64,000 bases of DNA from Caenorhabditis remanei (taxonomy: Eukaryota; Nematoda; Chromadorea; Rhabditida; Rhabditidae), in NCBI RefSeq assembly GCF_010183535.1, contig NW_026526027.1, positions 88,794 through 152,793 of the forward strand, read 5' to 3'. Shown in pieces: positions 35,562 to 49,200 of the stretch; the stretch's first letter is position 1; each line of letters begins with the position of its first letter. Both the position numbers and the translations under genes were made by a program. Under the pieces are notes generated by a model that was not told the origin of the DNA, did not search any database, and saw only the letters and a list, made by a program, of their open reading frames with translations.

Positions 35562-37191
35562 TTACGAGATGGTTTGCGTTCTCAAACCTTGAATTTTTTG
35601 AATTAAAAGCATCATGTCGTCCGTTTTATCCAAACTCTGAAGCAAAAACTCCTCGATACCAAAATTAAAGAACTGAACATAAGTGACAGGCTTTTCCAAA
35701 AACATTTTGATAATACGATCTCTATAGATTTCAGAGGCATTAATTAAATAATATGATAGAACTTCATAGACATCGTCCAGTGGTTGGTTTATCAACTCCG
35801 TGTATTTGATAATTTGATTAAACACTTCAATGTCATTGACCGCATAGGTCTCAGATTCTATCTCTTTGATCTGTTCAAGAAGTTTGTCAGCATACTTTTC
35901 TATAGATGGACACTCAATTATTAGTCGGGAAATTTCGTATTTTCTGTACATTGAAGGGTGAACCTCAAATTCTTGGAAAAATGCGGCAGCTTTCGTTATC
36001 TGAAATCCATATGTACACATATTGTACATATAATTAAAAAAAACTAACCTGTTCAGTATTTCCCCACAACAAACATTGCGCAAAGTTTCTCATGAAAATG
36101 TCTCCAACTGCAGCACGTAGGCGTATTACTTCTTCTTCCTCTTCTTGATTTCTTTCAATAATAAGCTCCTCTCCTTCACTTTCAACTCCGGAGTCATTTT
36201 CTTCCTCCGCTTCTTCAATAACATCTTCTACATTGATATCATCATCATCATTGTCATCTGGAGTTTGGAGCTCTTCATTCTCTTCTATTTCGTCGTTTTC
36301 ATCTATTTCCTCCTCTCCTTCATTATCGCTATATTCCATATCTTCGTCGACAGCTTCATTGTATAGAATAAATCGGTCGACATTGTCGACTAATCGTTTA
36401 GCCTCCACAATTTCGTTACTATCATCAATTGCTTGATCATACAATTCAAAGTACAAGTCCAAACTAAAATTCAGACTGTCCAAGAGCCGGTAAGCAAGTT
36501 TTACCTGCAAAATAATTATTTCATCTCGAACAAATTATCTATAAGATTATTCAAATCTTGGATGTGCTCTAAATGAACTACATTTGTTACGTTAAAATTA
36601 CTTCAGTAATAATTGTGGACTAAGTGCGGTTATTCCGGGTACTTGGCATTAACTTTCAACTTTTAAAACAATACGATGGTAAAACTTACACAATTCATAT
36701 TTACATTCTGCAGCAAATTCATTACAAGATTTACGGCATGCTGAGAAGGCATTTGTCCTCCGCATTCCATTTTAACTCCAGCAAGAAAGTCTTCAAAAAG
36801 AAGTGACTGTTCCTCTATGAGTTGAGCATCTTTTATTTCTTTGTATGTGAATGCTAGTTTTCGAGCAGATTCATTGGTTGCAGCATATCTCGAAATGATG
36901 TACGGTAGATTGCACCTATCAAACACCTCAACCGTTGTAGGAAATTTATCAAGAGTATTGATAGCGTCGGTGATCTGAATAAAGAACGGAGTTTAGAGAT
37001 ACAAAATAAATTTTCTTCAGAATGTGACCAATTTCCAATAAGAAGAAGATTGAAACATTACAAATTCATCCATTATAGGTTGTTGGAAGTTGACGTGTAT
37101 CCAAAATGAAAGATGTTCTTACCTTTGCTTCTGCCATGCCAGCTTTCATCATGATTGCTAGAACTTGATACTGCATTTCAGTTTGATCCAT
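35562..37191 (-). CDS. Unrecognised protein with central acidic stretch (4 exons)
   Basis: Minus-strand exons 37191-37123, 36974-36690, 36504-36049 and 35999-35562 join in phase 0 and give 415 residues. The N-terminal 150 and C-terminal 145 residues are helical and hydrophobic-patterned (YIISRYAATNESARKLAF, EVLSYYLINASEIYRDRI). Between them lies a run of about 75 residues that is mostly Glu/Asp (about 180-255). The two folded flanks resemble armadillo- or HEAT-type helical protein. I see no catalytic or metal-binding motif. All introns have good donors and TTTCAG or TTGCAG acceptors. Confidence 0.75.
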
Positions 37192-38980
37192 TCTCGTTTT
37201 GCTATTTGGTTTCGAAAATTGAATTCAGATTCTGAAAAATGAGATAAGCTTAGTTACAAAACAGAAAAACAGAAGAAAAAAAAGAGAACAGCTTGAAAAA
37301 AACTAAAATCAGGAGATGTGGTCAGCAGTGACAACGACGGTTTGGTTCAGAACAATAGAACAGAATTCATTGTGTAGCAATTCGCAGGTCAATAAAAATC
37401 AATAGTAGGCAAAATGGAAGATTATGTCAAGATAAGACAGGGTTTGATGAGCGAAATAGGTGTGATCGGCCCTCATCAACTGTTCGCAAATAGAGGCCTG
37501 AGAACGAGATGACACTCAGTCCAAAAGAAACAGTAGACGGGACGTCAAAAGAAAAAACTACTCCTTTGGGAATGTTTGTTTAACTTCATGAAAAACGGAA
37601 AAGCCACATTTTTCATTTTTAGTATGCAAATACTATACCTTTTTTGTCGTTTTTTGAGTTTTTATTCACAGGTTATGAACGGATAGAGACATTGATCGTT
37701 AGCCTGAGAAAAGAAACAATTTGACGGTGGAATAGTTTCATGGAGAGATTAGATAAATAGTAACGTATTGAGATCTTTCATATCCCAGAGTTGTAGTGCT
37801 GGAACGGAGCCAGATGACGATTAGTGGTGGAGGGTGTTCCAGGAAATGAGAACATTGTATATGGGCCCCTGTAGGCAGTGGAAAGTGTAGAGGCCTTCTT
37901 CCCAAAGGCCATCTCAAGGGCTGCCATTACAAATTATCATTACGCGAAAAGACCGTTTATGTAGAGTGTGGTGAGGAGAAAGCAACATCCCTAGAAACTT
38001 ATTGGGGAAGTCTGGCCCGGGAGAAATGGACGACGTTATCAGATAAGCAAATTGAAAACAGATATGGAACATGAACACGTCTAACAATGAATTGCAATGC
38101 TATCATAATTTTAAAATTATAAGAACATTCGTTGTCAGCTGCATCAAGTGGGTGATGAAATTTTGTTAGTTTAGTGAAATTGGTGAATTTACCGAGATGC
38201 TTCCAATTTGGTCCACCAATTCACCACCGAACTGGTAGTGTTTTAAAAGTTTCAATGTTTGAATGCTGGTGTTAATTTCTACAATTCATTTAAACTAATT
38301 ACCATAAATTCCCTGTTTTGTTTTCATTCATTCCAAATCGTCCAATCGTCGTATGTATGCCACCTTGCGGATCTATTTGTGTTTTCATCTTCTATTTGTG
38401 TAAAACATCTTTGCGTAGATTACTTCCCGATTCGGAATTCCATGCGAAGAAGCTAAACCACATGAAAAGTTTTAGAGCAGCTCAGCGCGCTGAAAAATAA
38501 GCAAGCATGAATTCCCCGTAGTCGACAGTACCTATAACCAAATTTATAGATCGTTTGAAAGTCGCGTCTCCAAAGATTTCCCTTGTAAGAGACGTAGACG
38601 CCGGACATGGTGCTACGGATACAAAAAACTGAAACACGGACAAATTGAACTCATGTATATTGGTTTCAATCACGTACCTTTGCGGTACATTTTTTTCCAA
38701 CAGTTTAAGTGATACAGAAACATTATCAAAAAATGTCAAAAAGTGGAAAAGTTTTTTTGAAAAAGAAAATAATCAAAAGTTTGAACCTGAACAATTCGGA
38801 GAGACTAAATGGGGGATTTTGAGAAACCAGAGTTTTTTCAAATATGTGGGATCGTTTAGTGGAAAATAATATAAAACTGTTTAATTGGAAGTAATCGAGG
38901 CGAGCCACAAAGTCAGAGCAGGGAAATTAATTGATAAAAGAAGAATAATCAGAACAAATCACAAACGGGAATTTCAACTG
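37192..38980. other. Intergenic with one dispersed repeat fragment
   Basis: No gene is supported. Frames at 38259-38500 are chance. The minus-strand frame at 38482-38739 is driven by a repeat fragment (38517-38600), annotated separately. Confidence 0.45.
38517..38600. repeat. Solo fragment of the 53639-54096 palindromic repeat
   Basis: It shares TTTATAGATCGTTTGAAAGT, CGTCTCCAAAGATTTCCCTT and TTGTAAGA with one arm of the palindromic element at 53639-54096, in the same order. On the minus strand both places would encode a TREIFGDATFKR-like string, which explains the similar spurious frames. Confidence 0.65.
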
Positions 38981-40204
38981 TCACTCAATATATCCCATCT
39001 CCTTCATTTGCGTTTCGTTCCACTTCCATACACAAAAATCGAAACGGTCTTCGGAAACACTTATCGACGCAACAACCTTGTCAGTTTCTCTCACAACATA
39101 AGTTGTTACAACCAAGTCATGCTTTAGGAGTGTTTCCTCGGCACCAAAGTAGTTTCTGTAAGAAAAAATAATAAAATAATTACTTTTAATCGATTCTTCT
39201 TACTTGACTGGATATTGGAAACAAGGTGGTCTCTTAGAATGAGAAAAAGTTTTGATCTTCAGTGAGTTTGTGATGACGGCAGGATGGAAAAGATGAGAAA
39301 AATTCAAGTACAGTTTCAAGAACTTCAGGTTAGGGGCGAAATTCCCTTTTTGCCAGTTTGCAACAAATTTGTCTATGGTTGCATCTTCCATGACAGCATT
39401 ATACATGACAACTGTCTGTCCTTCAAAACGCGACAATATTTCTGGAGCCAAAGAATAGGCATTTATGAAACTGAGATGTTTGCAGCTGATGAATTTGACG
39501 TTGAACAGTGGAAGATCTCTCATTTGATTCTTCATGGTTAAATATTCTTGATTCTCCATTTTTGAAATAAACGCATCGAGAAGAGTTGGCACCATTACCA
39601 AATGCGATATAAGCACATTTGATGTAATCGGAAGGATCGCTGGAAGAAACATCAGATCATACGAGAGAAGAGTGCAACCGTGTTGCAGATGAGTGCCGAA
39701 TAGGTTGCTAATGTGCTGGTGTACAAACTGCACCGTTGGAACCATAGTTTTCTCATCGAATGTAACAACGAAGATGTTTGTGTCGGATGACCAACTGAAA
39801 AATAGACAAGTTTTGATTTCTATATGAATATTTTTTAGTAAGTTACACTTCAGATATTGAAGTCACGTTTTATATACGATACATTTTTGAAAACAGGTTG
39901 AAAATACTCACCAGTATGTCATATTGTATCCCAAACCGCGCACCGATTGTTGTGTTTCCTGAGACATAGCCATTGAAGGTCTTAGTTCCAACATTTTTGG
40001 AGAATCTTCCTGACTCTTCACAGCAAAAACCGAAGTATGAGTTTTCCGAGCCTTATAGGAAATCGCTTTGATGTGTTTCCATGAAGCCATCCGCAGCACA
40101 ATTAACATTTTTGTTGATGTGAGAGATAGTAAGAATACGTCATCAAAATCCAGCTGGTCAAAAATTAGTGTTTGAACAAGGAAAGGAAGCTTCAACAGTT
40201 TCAT
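38981..40204 (-). CDS. F-box protein with FBA2-type C-terminal domain (3 exons)
   Basis: Minus-strand exons 40204-39912, 39794-39204 and 39155-38981 join in phase and give 352 residues. ATTTTCAG eight bases before the ATG is a probable trans-splice acceptor. Residues 3-40 form an F-box (KLLKLPFLVQTLIFDQLDF, then LLSLTSTK), which would bind SKR/Skp1 adaptors of an SCF ubiquitin ligase. The C-terminal half has the nematode F-box-associated type 2 layout, with FISCKHLSFINAY and ATIDKFVANWQKGNFAPNLK. Caenorhabditis carries hundreds of such fast-evolving genes, often proposed to recognise foreign or variable targets. The target is unknown. Confidence 0.85.
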
Positions 40205-40637
40205 TGTTGCTCCTGAAAATAAAAACGATTGTAATAAAAATGAAAATGGAAACTGCTTGGTGACAGTAAAAACGTTGAGAAAAGGTAGTGTGTTTAGGGA
40301 GAGAGACAATCAATAGGACGACACGAAGACTTACATGTGCGTCCTTCCCGTCAAGTAATGCGCACCAAATGTTACTGACGCATCTCTTGTGATGTGCAGC
40401 AAGAAACCCGTCAATACTAGAGTGGATGGAACTCATTTGAAAACCCAAGACTTTCCTCTGTAAAAACAAATAGAAATGCTCATTAACAAGAAAGGAATGA
40501 TTGAAAACCTCTACTGAGAACTTTTCAAACACAAATTCAATCTGAAAAATGTCGAGTGCGCTTTTTTTTTCGAGAATCACGGAATTTTCCGTTCATTCAA
40601 AATATTGGAAAAAACGCACGAGGGGTTCGCCAAAAAA
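40205..40637. other. 5' flank of F-box gene
   Basis: A 140-residue minus-strand frame (40158-40580) overlaps the F-box exon in another frame. It is hydrophobic without a domain, and I regard it as spurious. Confidence 0.4.
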
Positions 40638-41037
40638 CGTCCAAAAGGTTGTTTTTTGCCGTTTTCAGTTGAAATTAGCCAACTTTGAGAGTGTAGCATG
40701 GTAATACTGATTGTCCCATTAAATTGTTTTTTGATAGGTTATAGAGAACAATAACAGAGCTTTGTTTTTGTAATTGACAACTTTTTTATACGGGCCCTCC
40801 CTTGCAAGTTTCGTATTGAAAAAGTAACTTCTCTCTCAAATCGACCAATTCGAATGTTGTCTTAAAATAATCACAACTCTCTAGAGAGTGTCCGTATAAA
40901 ATAGTTGTCAACAACAAAAATGAAACTTTATAATTCATTAAATATCTACTTGAGGGAACAATCAGTATTACCATGCCACACTCTCAAATTTGGCCAATTA
41001 CAACTGAAAACGGCCAAAGTTTACAACCTTTTGGACG
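40638..41037. mobile_element. MITE, family shared with 17750-18061 (copy 2)
   Basis: Ends are CGTCCAAAAGGTTGT and its exact complement. Inside both ends come CCGTTTTCAGTTG, TTTGAGAGTGT and CATGGTAATACTGATTGT in the same order. Arms are at least 100 bp. The CCGTTTTCAGTTG and GAGAGTGT blocks also define the element at 17750-18061. Confidence 0.8.
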
Positions 41038-43297
41038 GTACAATAGTTTAAAAAGGTTTTCTCACTAATTTTCTCTTGTTATTTCTGGATTATTCCATTA
41101 TTAAACTCTGTAATGGACAAGTATGAAAAAGACTGATACAGTTTTGTTAGAGTTTCACCTCATTCTAAAACTTCTGCTCGATCCACTAGCACTAAATGGT
41201 CATCTACAGACTGATATGCATTTTAATCAACACAAATATCTTTTCAATAAGCATTTATATTCATTATTGTTGTTTTTAGTTTTGTTCATCACTGAAAACA
41301 CAAGTAACCTGCACATTTATTGCGAAATCTCAACATAAATTTGCATAGCTGACGTAAGCAGTGAAAACACATGCTTCAGTGAACGGCCACGGAGAGACGC
41401 AGATAATTGAGCAACATAGCGGACGTTGTTTCGGGCCAGTTTTCTTTATTCGCGTCACCTTTCGAATTAAAATGTTTTCTGTTTGTTGAACATAGCAGAA
41501 GTTTTGTGAATTTGTTTTTCTTATTTTCAAATAATTTTTGCTCTAATGATTCTAACTTGTTTGAGTAAAAAGATGAAAAAGCATAAATTGGAGCGGGAAA
41601 ATTGTAAATTATATGTTTTAGGACTATTCAAATAATTTTTTATTTCCCCGGCCAGTTTTCTTCCCTCAGTTTGGATGCTGACATTGAGTTTAAATTTAAA
41701 AAACAATTCTACAAACTATTGCTGACTTTTTTATAGCTATTATTTTGCTCTGAGTTTCACAATAATTTTATTTATCGATTTTCCATACTTCATTTCAAAA
41801 AAAGTATTACAAGTTAAGCGAAACATTTTCAAACATGCTCATAGCACTCTCCTATCCGCGACGTTTCAAGATGTGCCATTTTGAATCTGGGACGCTTTGC
41901 ATATTATACTCCATTTGCTTCTGCGACAGTTCGCAAGAAAAAATTGTTTCACCTCCGTGACAATTTTATTTTTCTACTTTTTGAATTGGAGAAATAAAGT
42001 TCGGGATTACCTAAAAACACAACTATGACATGGATTGAGCTTCCAATAACATGCTACATATCTAGATTTGATCATCGATTGTTGGGTCCCCGATTTCTTT
42101 GGACAAGCCCTGATTCTACAAGAAAAACGAAGCGGTTGCTATAGGGTCAGCTATTGTTAGGAACGCATAATAAAAATTCAAATGAACACCGACAATTTTT
42201 AGAATTTATTAGAATCTAGAATTTTATTGTTCACCGCTACGATAAGTTGTAACCCTACTATCAATATAATGCCGTGGCATAGGAAGCCTTAGCTTCATCG
42301 TGTATTTTATTTCCTCTCGCCATTGGTGTCGCAGTGACTAATCATTCTCTTTGTCTCCACCTTTCTCTTTCTCTTCAGTACTACATGGTTACGGATACCT
42401 CCCTGTCTTGACCACACCACCATGTGATTCCAGAACAAATGTGCGGGCACACTTCACTATTTGATTTTCTTCCTGTCTTATTCATTGACCTTTTAACTTT
42501 TCGCAATCCGCAAAATACAGTAGTTATTTAGTTTGTTGAAAGACAGATTTATATAATACAAGAATAGGTGGAAAAAGTGGCTTGTTGTCAACTTTTTCTC
42601 CCAAGACACAATATTCGATGGCTTAAAGACTGCATATCAGCCCCTACTTTGGTTTTTCCGCAACATTAGGACCATCATCCCCTCACTAATCATTTATTTC
42701 AAGATGTTCACTAATCTTCGTGTCAGTTGATTCTTTGTAAATCTCCTGCTATTAAGAATATTCAAATAATTATAGTTTGAGTGCCCTCCCATCTTTCTTC
42801 GTGTTAGTGTATGCGGTCCACCAAACCGCGGTCAGACACACTCTCCCCTATCTTTGTTTACTCTCTTGCTTTAGCAGCGAGCGGCCGTGCGTAGCGGTCC
42901 GACGAGCGGATCAATAACTCCGAGAACGTCGAGAGTGTGTGAAGGTAACGGCAGAATCGATCACTTCGATTTCTAGAACAGCTCTGGCCTAGAAAAATGT
43001 GAGACTGGCATTTGCAAGACTGAAAACACCCGTTTGATTTTTTGAGTTGAAACTGTAGATGTCGTTTTGTTTCGGATCGTAGTGACCTCTTCCCTTCGTT
43101 TTTATCCTAATCCCTCATTTTTTCGTCGGCTTGTTATTGATGTTTTATCTATGATCCCCTTCTGAGCATCTCATTGATTTTGAGCCGGTTTTCTCATGGT
43201 TTCTCATTTTGTTTTTTAGCGTTTCGCAATTTGAGCAGAATGTTTCGTAATATTTTGCAATTCTTTTTTGAAAGGTTCTCCAAATTGTGTTTTGCAG
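41038..43297. other. Long intergenic region upstream of the kinase
   Basis: About 2.2 kb with no supported gene. AGAGACGCAG occurs at 41393-41402. The GC-rich patch at 42820-42960 (GCGGTCC and AGCGAGCGG words) may be the kinase promoter. TTTTGCAG directly abuts the kinase ATG. Confidence 0.45.
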
Positions 43298-46200
43298 ATG
43301 GCAACTGGTCGCTACCCAAACCTGGAAACCGGCACTCCCACCTCTCCGACATACTCTGACGCAGGTGAAGATCGATCGGAGGTGCCTATTCGAAACACCG
43401 TTCCGAGTTCTTCTGCCCGTCCAACCCTGGTGACTGTTGCTCGATATCACTCTCCCACTTCTCCGCGATACACTCCAACCTCTCCGGGATACTCTGACGC
43501 AGATGAAGATCGATCGGAGGCGCCTATTCGAAACACTGTCCCGAGTTCCTCTGCCCGTCCAACCCTGGTGAACGTTGCTCGATATCACTCTCCCACTTCT
43601 CCGCGATTCACTCCAACCTCTCCGGGATACTCAGATGAAGATCGATCGGCGTCGCCCAGAAGCTCTTCTGCAGACGTTCAATCTATCCAAAAAATGAAAT
43701 CGTTTAAGATTCACGAAGATGAATGTAAGAAATATTTGAATAATAGAATCACAAAAACATATTTCAGACATAATCAATCATTTTCTCGGGAAAGGAGAAT
43801 ATGGAGTGGTTTTCGAGGTGTCAAACAAGGTTCGACTAACAGTTTTCAGATATAATAAATTATTTTCGTTTTCTAGAACCAAGAGATGTTTGCGGCCAAG
43901 TTCCTGAAAGCCTTGCAGCCGGCATCCAAGATTGCCCCTGGAGAAATTGAACTGAAGGTGAACTTTGAATTTTTTTCATATTGGAATACTAAAAATTCTC
44001 AAAGCGGGTTGTATTTCCTGTCTGTATAATTTGAAAAGATCTAAATAATGCAAATTGTTGTTAGGCCAATTTCATACAAAGGTGTTCAAATTACTTTTAT
44101 CACTTTTTTGATTTAGAGTATTTCAAAACAATGTTCGCATTTTCCAGGTCTACGATCTTCTTCGACAATCACCTCATCCCCAATTGTTGCAATTGGTGTC
44201 TACAGGAGACTTGCTTTCTACACCGGCTGGATTCAGTACCAGAGTCATACTCACCCGAGTTCTTGGACTCTCGATTTGGGACACTTTGAACAGTAAGTGA
44301 TGATGACTATTTGGTTTCAGAAAGAAAAAAAGAATAATGAACAGCTTCAAAAAAGTTTACCGAACTTCCGATAAATTAAAACTGCAATGCAAAGCGGGAG
44401 ACAAAAATTTAAAAGCTCCGAATGAGTTCACAGATCCCTTGTCGCGGAATTAATGAGGTCTTAATTCACGACCTCACCAAACACATCAAAGCCACACCGA
44501 ATCCCTCACCGATTCCCATAATCTTATAAAGGAGAACACACTTTATTATCCAATACTCTATCCCGAACTACGTGACCCGTGACCCTCCCTCCTTGGACTT
44601 CTCCATTCTGCCATCCCGTGGTACTTCCGTGACCTTGACCTCCGATGTCCCGCCGATAACGATCTGCCCTACTTTCGTCTGCATAAAAGGAAGCCGGAAA
44701 GCCAGTCAAACCACTCTTGCTCTCTCAGAGCCTCATCAACTCTACCTACCTCCTGCTCAACCCACTGCGTGCCAATGTCTGGAACTCCTGCGACGGATCC
44801 CCCGGCTGACGGACACCCGATGGAGATCGACCCCGTGTTCCCACCACCAAAGACTGCGGAGAAGGCGCCGTCCAAGAATCCTATCGGTTAGTAGTCATTG
44901 TGTTAATAAAGTTGTGATCTGTTTACTATTGTTCTCGCCATTCTTCGCCAGCCGTCTGATAGACGGCGGCACATGGTGCATCGACCGTGGTATTCAACCC
45001 GTTGGTGGCGAGAATTTTAGTAGTACGGAGATCACTCACGCTCACAGTGGTACCACTTCCACACCAACCCACATAGAGGGCAGTACAAGAGTCAAGAGTC
45101 ACATACCCCTATCACCTTTCTACACCTACGCCACACGTTCAACACTTTCTTTCAGCTCCACAAGCTCCCAAGGAACCACGCAAGGTGACGGCTCCAATGG
45201 TCAACCGCCTGGTGGAGAAATTGGAGGAGGTCGACAAGAAGCTCGACATATGGATCAAGGCCGGGTCCCGACGCCCACACACACACACTACTGAAGACGG
45301 CAGCCTACCGAAGAAGATGCTCCCCCAGTGCATCTTCTGCCACGGCCAACACACGGCGAACAGCTGCTCCGTTTACACAACATCGGAAGCCCGTTGGGCA
45401 CGCTTAGGCGTGCTCAACGCGTGCAGACACTGTGGCAGCGTCCATCACCTTCCGTCAAAGTGCTCCAAACGCGCAAGAAAATGTTGGACTTGCGGAGACG
45501 CACATCTGAGTGCGATGTGTGTATCCACCAATACCGCTGCACACGTCGCCGAATCTTCAACGTCCGTCTACACTGCCCAGTCATCCATGTCAAACGCGTC
45601 GACAACAACCCACCATTAAGCCATCGAACTCTCGAACTCCATTCTAGTAACCTTTATACAGCACGAATAAAAAGTTTAAAGTGAATCACCTCTCTTTCTC
45701 CTTTCCTAGCAGGTAGCACAATGACAGCAACTCCATCACATATGGCACAATTCTGAACAATTACACCTTTTTCCTCATACTATTCCACTGAACCACTGCC
45801 TAGGCGTCTATTCAGAGCAGGCACACTACCACACATGGGCTGCGCCAGTTAAGCGCATGCATATTCTTTACAGTAACTCGGTATATGTTGCGGAACTGCA
45901 TAGACACGAGCACGACACCTTTTATACACACAACCTTGTTGGAAGTTACATAGAGTCAGTTATATCCAGACAATCCTGCCAAGGGCCCAACGGCAGCCTA
46001 AGAAGGATATGATGACCACTAGTAATTCAATGATTCTGCACAAGTGACAAGATATACAAGTTCCAAGCTCGAAGAGCATACTACGGCTTGTCAATGAGCG
46101 CCATGGCCAGCTCATCAGAATTATTGGTCTCGAGAGACTTGGAAGCGTTCGCTTTCCGGAGATTCTGACACGTCTCTGACCCGTATACAAGAGGATAACC

Positions 46201-49200
46201 TCTATGAGACGTTAATACACACTCGCGGGCTCGAATCTACGGTGATTCGAATATGACTACATACCAGTCCACACTATATACTAGCCAACACTATACAACA
46301 GTCCCCACTACAAGCCATCCAAAAGTAATCACTAAATGGTCAAACATTTCAGACCTACGCTCGACCCGTCATGGATCTACTTCTCGTCGCAACAGCAAAG
46401 CTTCAAGAAGAGCTCCGGGAAGAGTGGAAAGTCGAAGAAATCCAAATCGTCATCTTCATCCGCAAAACAAAAAGCCAGCTGGATCAACCTCGGTCCAGCT
46501 AAGAAAAAGTTCACCGACAGAGCCAAAAAGACCGCTCGCCTCATTAAAAAGGTTCAGTCTACACTCAACGACCCCCACCAACCAAACACGGTTGGCAGTC
46601 TCCAAGCTAACCACCAAAAGCTCTCCAACCAGTGCTTGCAACTGAAACAATCGGATAGCGAGGCCCTCGAACTCGTCTTGCAACATCCGGCACTAAGCTC
46701 CAACTCGCAAACTCGTATCAAGAATGTGTTGGAACTCTGCAATCACATCAAAGAACGAGAGTACCCAACCTTGATCAAAGAACTCGAGGACCTACTCAAG
46801 CAAATTGAGGCTATGCTACAGGACCTCGTCCAAACCCAACCTTTAGCTAGTAAACGCACCACTAATGACATCCCGATCCATAACCACCTAGACGCATCAG
46901 GCATGCATTCCATTACATCAACCCATACCGACAACAGTCGTACTTCCGCGAATTTCCAGGACCCACACCAAGAGGAACAAAAACATCAGCCCCCCACTAC
47001 TACCAACACAGGAGGTCACTCATCCACGGAACCAAAAGGTCCGGTCTTGTCCAAGATTCAGCCAGACCCGGTTCCAGTAGAACCCATCGTCTCTACTAGT
47101 GATCTATCACCACGAACTGCCACACATTGTCCCACCACAGACAACGCTCTGCCTCCTCCGAAGGCATACAGTGAAATCGAAGCAATGTTTTCGAAGTTCA
47201 GCAAGCTCATTCAAACCGAAATCACACAGAGATTCGACGCAACAATCCAGAAAATGGATGGTAAGATCGGAAGGTGTGCCGAAACACAAGATGCGCTCTT
47301 CCAGTCTTTGCAAGCAATGCGCACAAATCTCGAAATAGTCCAAGATCAGATGGAGCAGCAACAAACTCCAAACCGCTTTGATCAATCATTGGAAAGTATC
47401 GACGCACCGCTACGTGGTCAGGACACAACACAATGGTGTCTCAGCTCACAGAGTACAAAAGCCCAAAACAATTCTAACTCAGCCCAAGCCAAACTGGAGC
47501 TTCCCGACTATACGGAGCCAGTGGTGCAGAGCCCAAGTCCCGTTCGGCACTCACCAACCACCCCTCACGGAGGGTACACCGCAGACATCAACACCATTCT
47601 CAACACCTTGAAACCATTCTCTGGAGCACCTGAGCATTACTCGTTGTTCATCACACGATTCAATTCCCTCGTTCATAACAATCCTGCCATAGACATCATC
47701 ATGAAGCAAAACATCTTGATAAGCCTACTAGAAGGCGAGTCAAAAGAGTTAATTACTTCGGATGATTTGTCTGAATGGGCGTACAACGACCTCCGCACAA
47801 ATTTGGAGGACGTATACAACACAAAATTCGATCGGCGCAAACAACTGATTGAGACTTATCGCGATCTTCCGTTCCATCAGACAGAATTTGACCAAATGAA
47901 CAGAGATGTGATGAAGCACATATGTACAACCAATTCGCTCCAAAAATACGGGATCTCCATCAATGACCCATTCCTCATCGACTCCTTTGTCGACAAACTT
48001 CCATCCAGAATCATGCAACCCGTCATTAAAAACATCCGCAACAAGACTCCATCGTTCATGGACGTCGCGAATCTGGTTCGGAGCCTGATATCGGAACATC
48101 GAGCGGTAGATGAGGCGGAGAAACGTAAGAAAAATCGAACACAAGTAAACGAAGTGTGCACAGCAGAGATCAACAAGATCTCTACACCTTCTAGTGCTCC
48201 AGCCAGACAGAACTATCGGCAAAACAAGGGACACCACCCCACCACAACCATATCTAAATGGAGATCAGCTCCATGCACATTTTGTCATAAGGACCACGCT
48301 GCATGTGACTGCAAACTCCCACCAACAGAAAAACGGAATTCTATTATGCAGCAACACCTTTGCTATAACTGTTTCCGAAACACACACACAGTCAAAAACT
48401 GTACATCCAAGTTGTCTGCAACAGATGCCACCGCAAGCACCATTCAGCCATCTGTCCGGAGACAGATAACGGTGACACTCCAGTGAATACGATCGTGACT
48501 GACGAGAATACGAAGCAGTTTTTTCGTAACAACGGGGTTGACATTTAACCAGAGTCACCCCCCTACACCCCTCGGTCTCTCATATCCAGCCATACAAAAC
48601 ACAACAATAGACACCCAGAACACTATCAGCATTATTAGATCTACATCAGATACCTCCATTCCCACACACAATACAGTAACCAGCGGCGACCACAGCAAAC
48701 TCCAAGAAGATATTGACACTATCACAGTTAATTTATCTATCGTCGCAGATCCAGACTACAAGCTTCCCTTTCTACAACTGATAACACCTTCAGGAACCAG
48801 AATAAATGCTCTGGTCGACAGCGGCGCAACAACCTCCATCATTTCCCAAACAGCAGTGGCACGGTTACACTGCCCAGTACATCACCAGAAACTGGTAAAT
48901 TTCCGCGGTTTCATATCATCAACAGGTCCGCAACTAATACGATTCTACAAAATAGAAGTCCTCGACAAATCAGGAAACGCGTGGAGCACCGTCCTACCAG
49001 AATATTACAAACTTCCCACGGTGGTAATTGCTCCAGTCTTCACACCCCGATGACTTGGCCTACTTAGCACATCACCGTTTTGATCCTCAGACACTTTCGG
49101 GTCTCAAAAGATTCACCGGGAAACCAATCGACCTTATTATAGGAAACAACGTCCTACCAAGTATACTATCCACGAGCAAAAGACACGTTTTACCAAGCGG

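Noticed and set aside
40158..40580. 140-residue minus-strand frame
   Set aside because: It overlaps the F-box exon in a different frame and crosses its likely trans-splice site.
43145..43588. 147-residue minus-strand frame
   Set aside because: Antisense shadow of the repeated kinase N-terminus.
44572..45294. 240-residue frame through the 5' LTR and leader
   Set aside because: It runs across the LTR promoter, primer binding site and the intron of the zinc-knuckle ORF in another frame, with no domain.
46201..46260. GGCTCGAATCTACG as a tRNA B box
   Set aside because: No A box or cloverleaf upstream; it lies in the retrotransposon spacer.
46253..46645. 130-residue frame overlapping the start of Gag
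   Set aside because: It overlaps the longer Gag frame, has no zinc-binding or capsid features and reads as a basic low-complexity string. It stays open mainly because the DNA is GC- and C-rich; a spliced leader role cannot be excluded.
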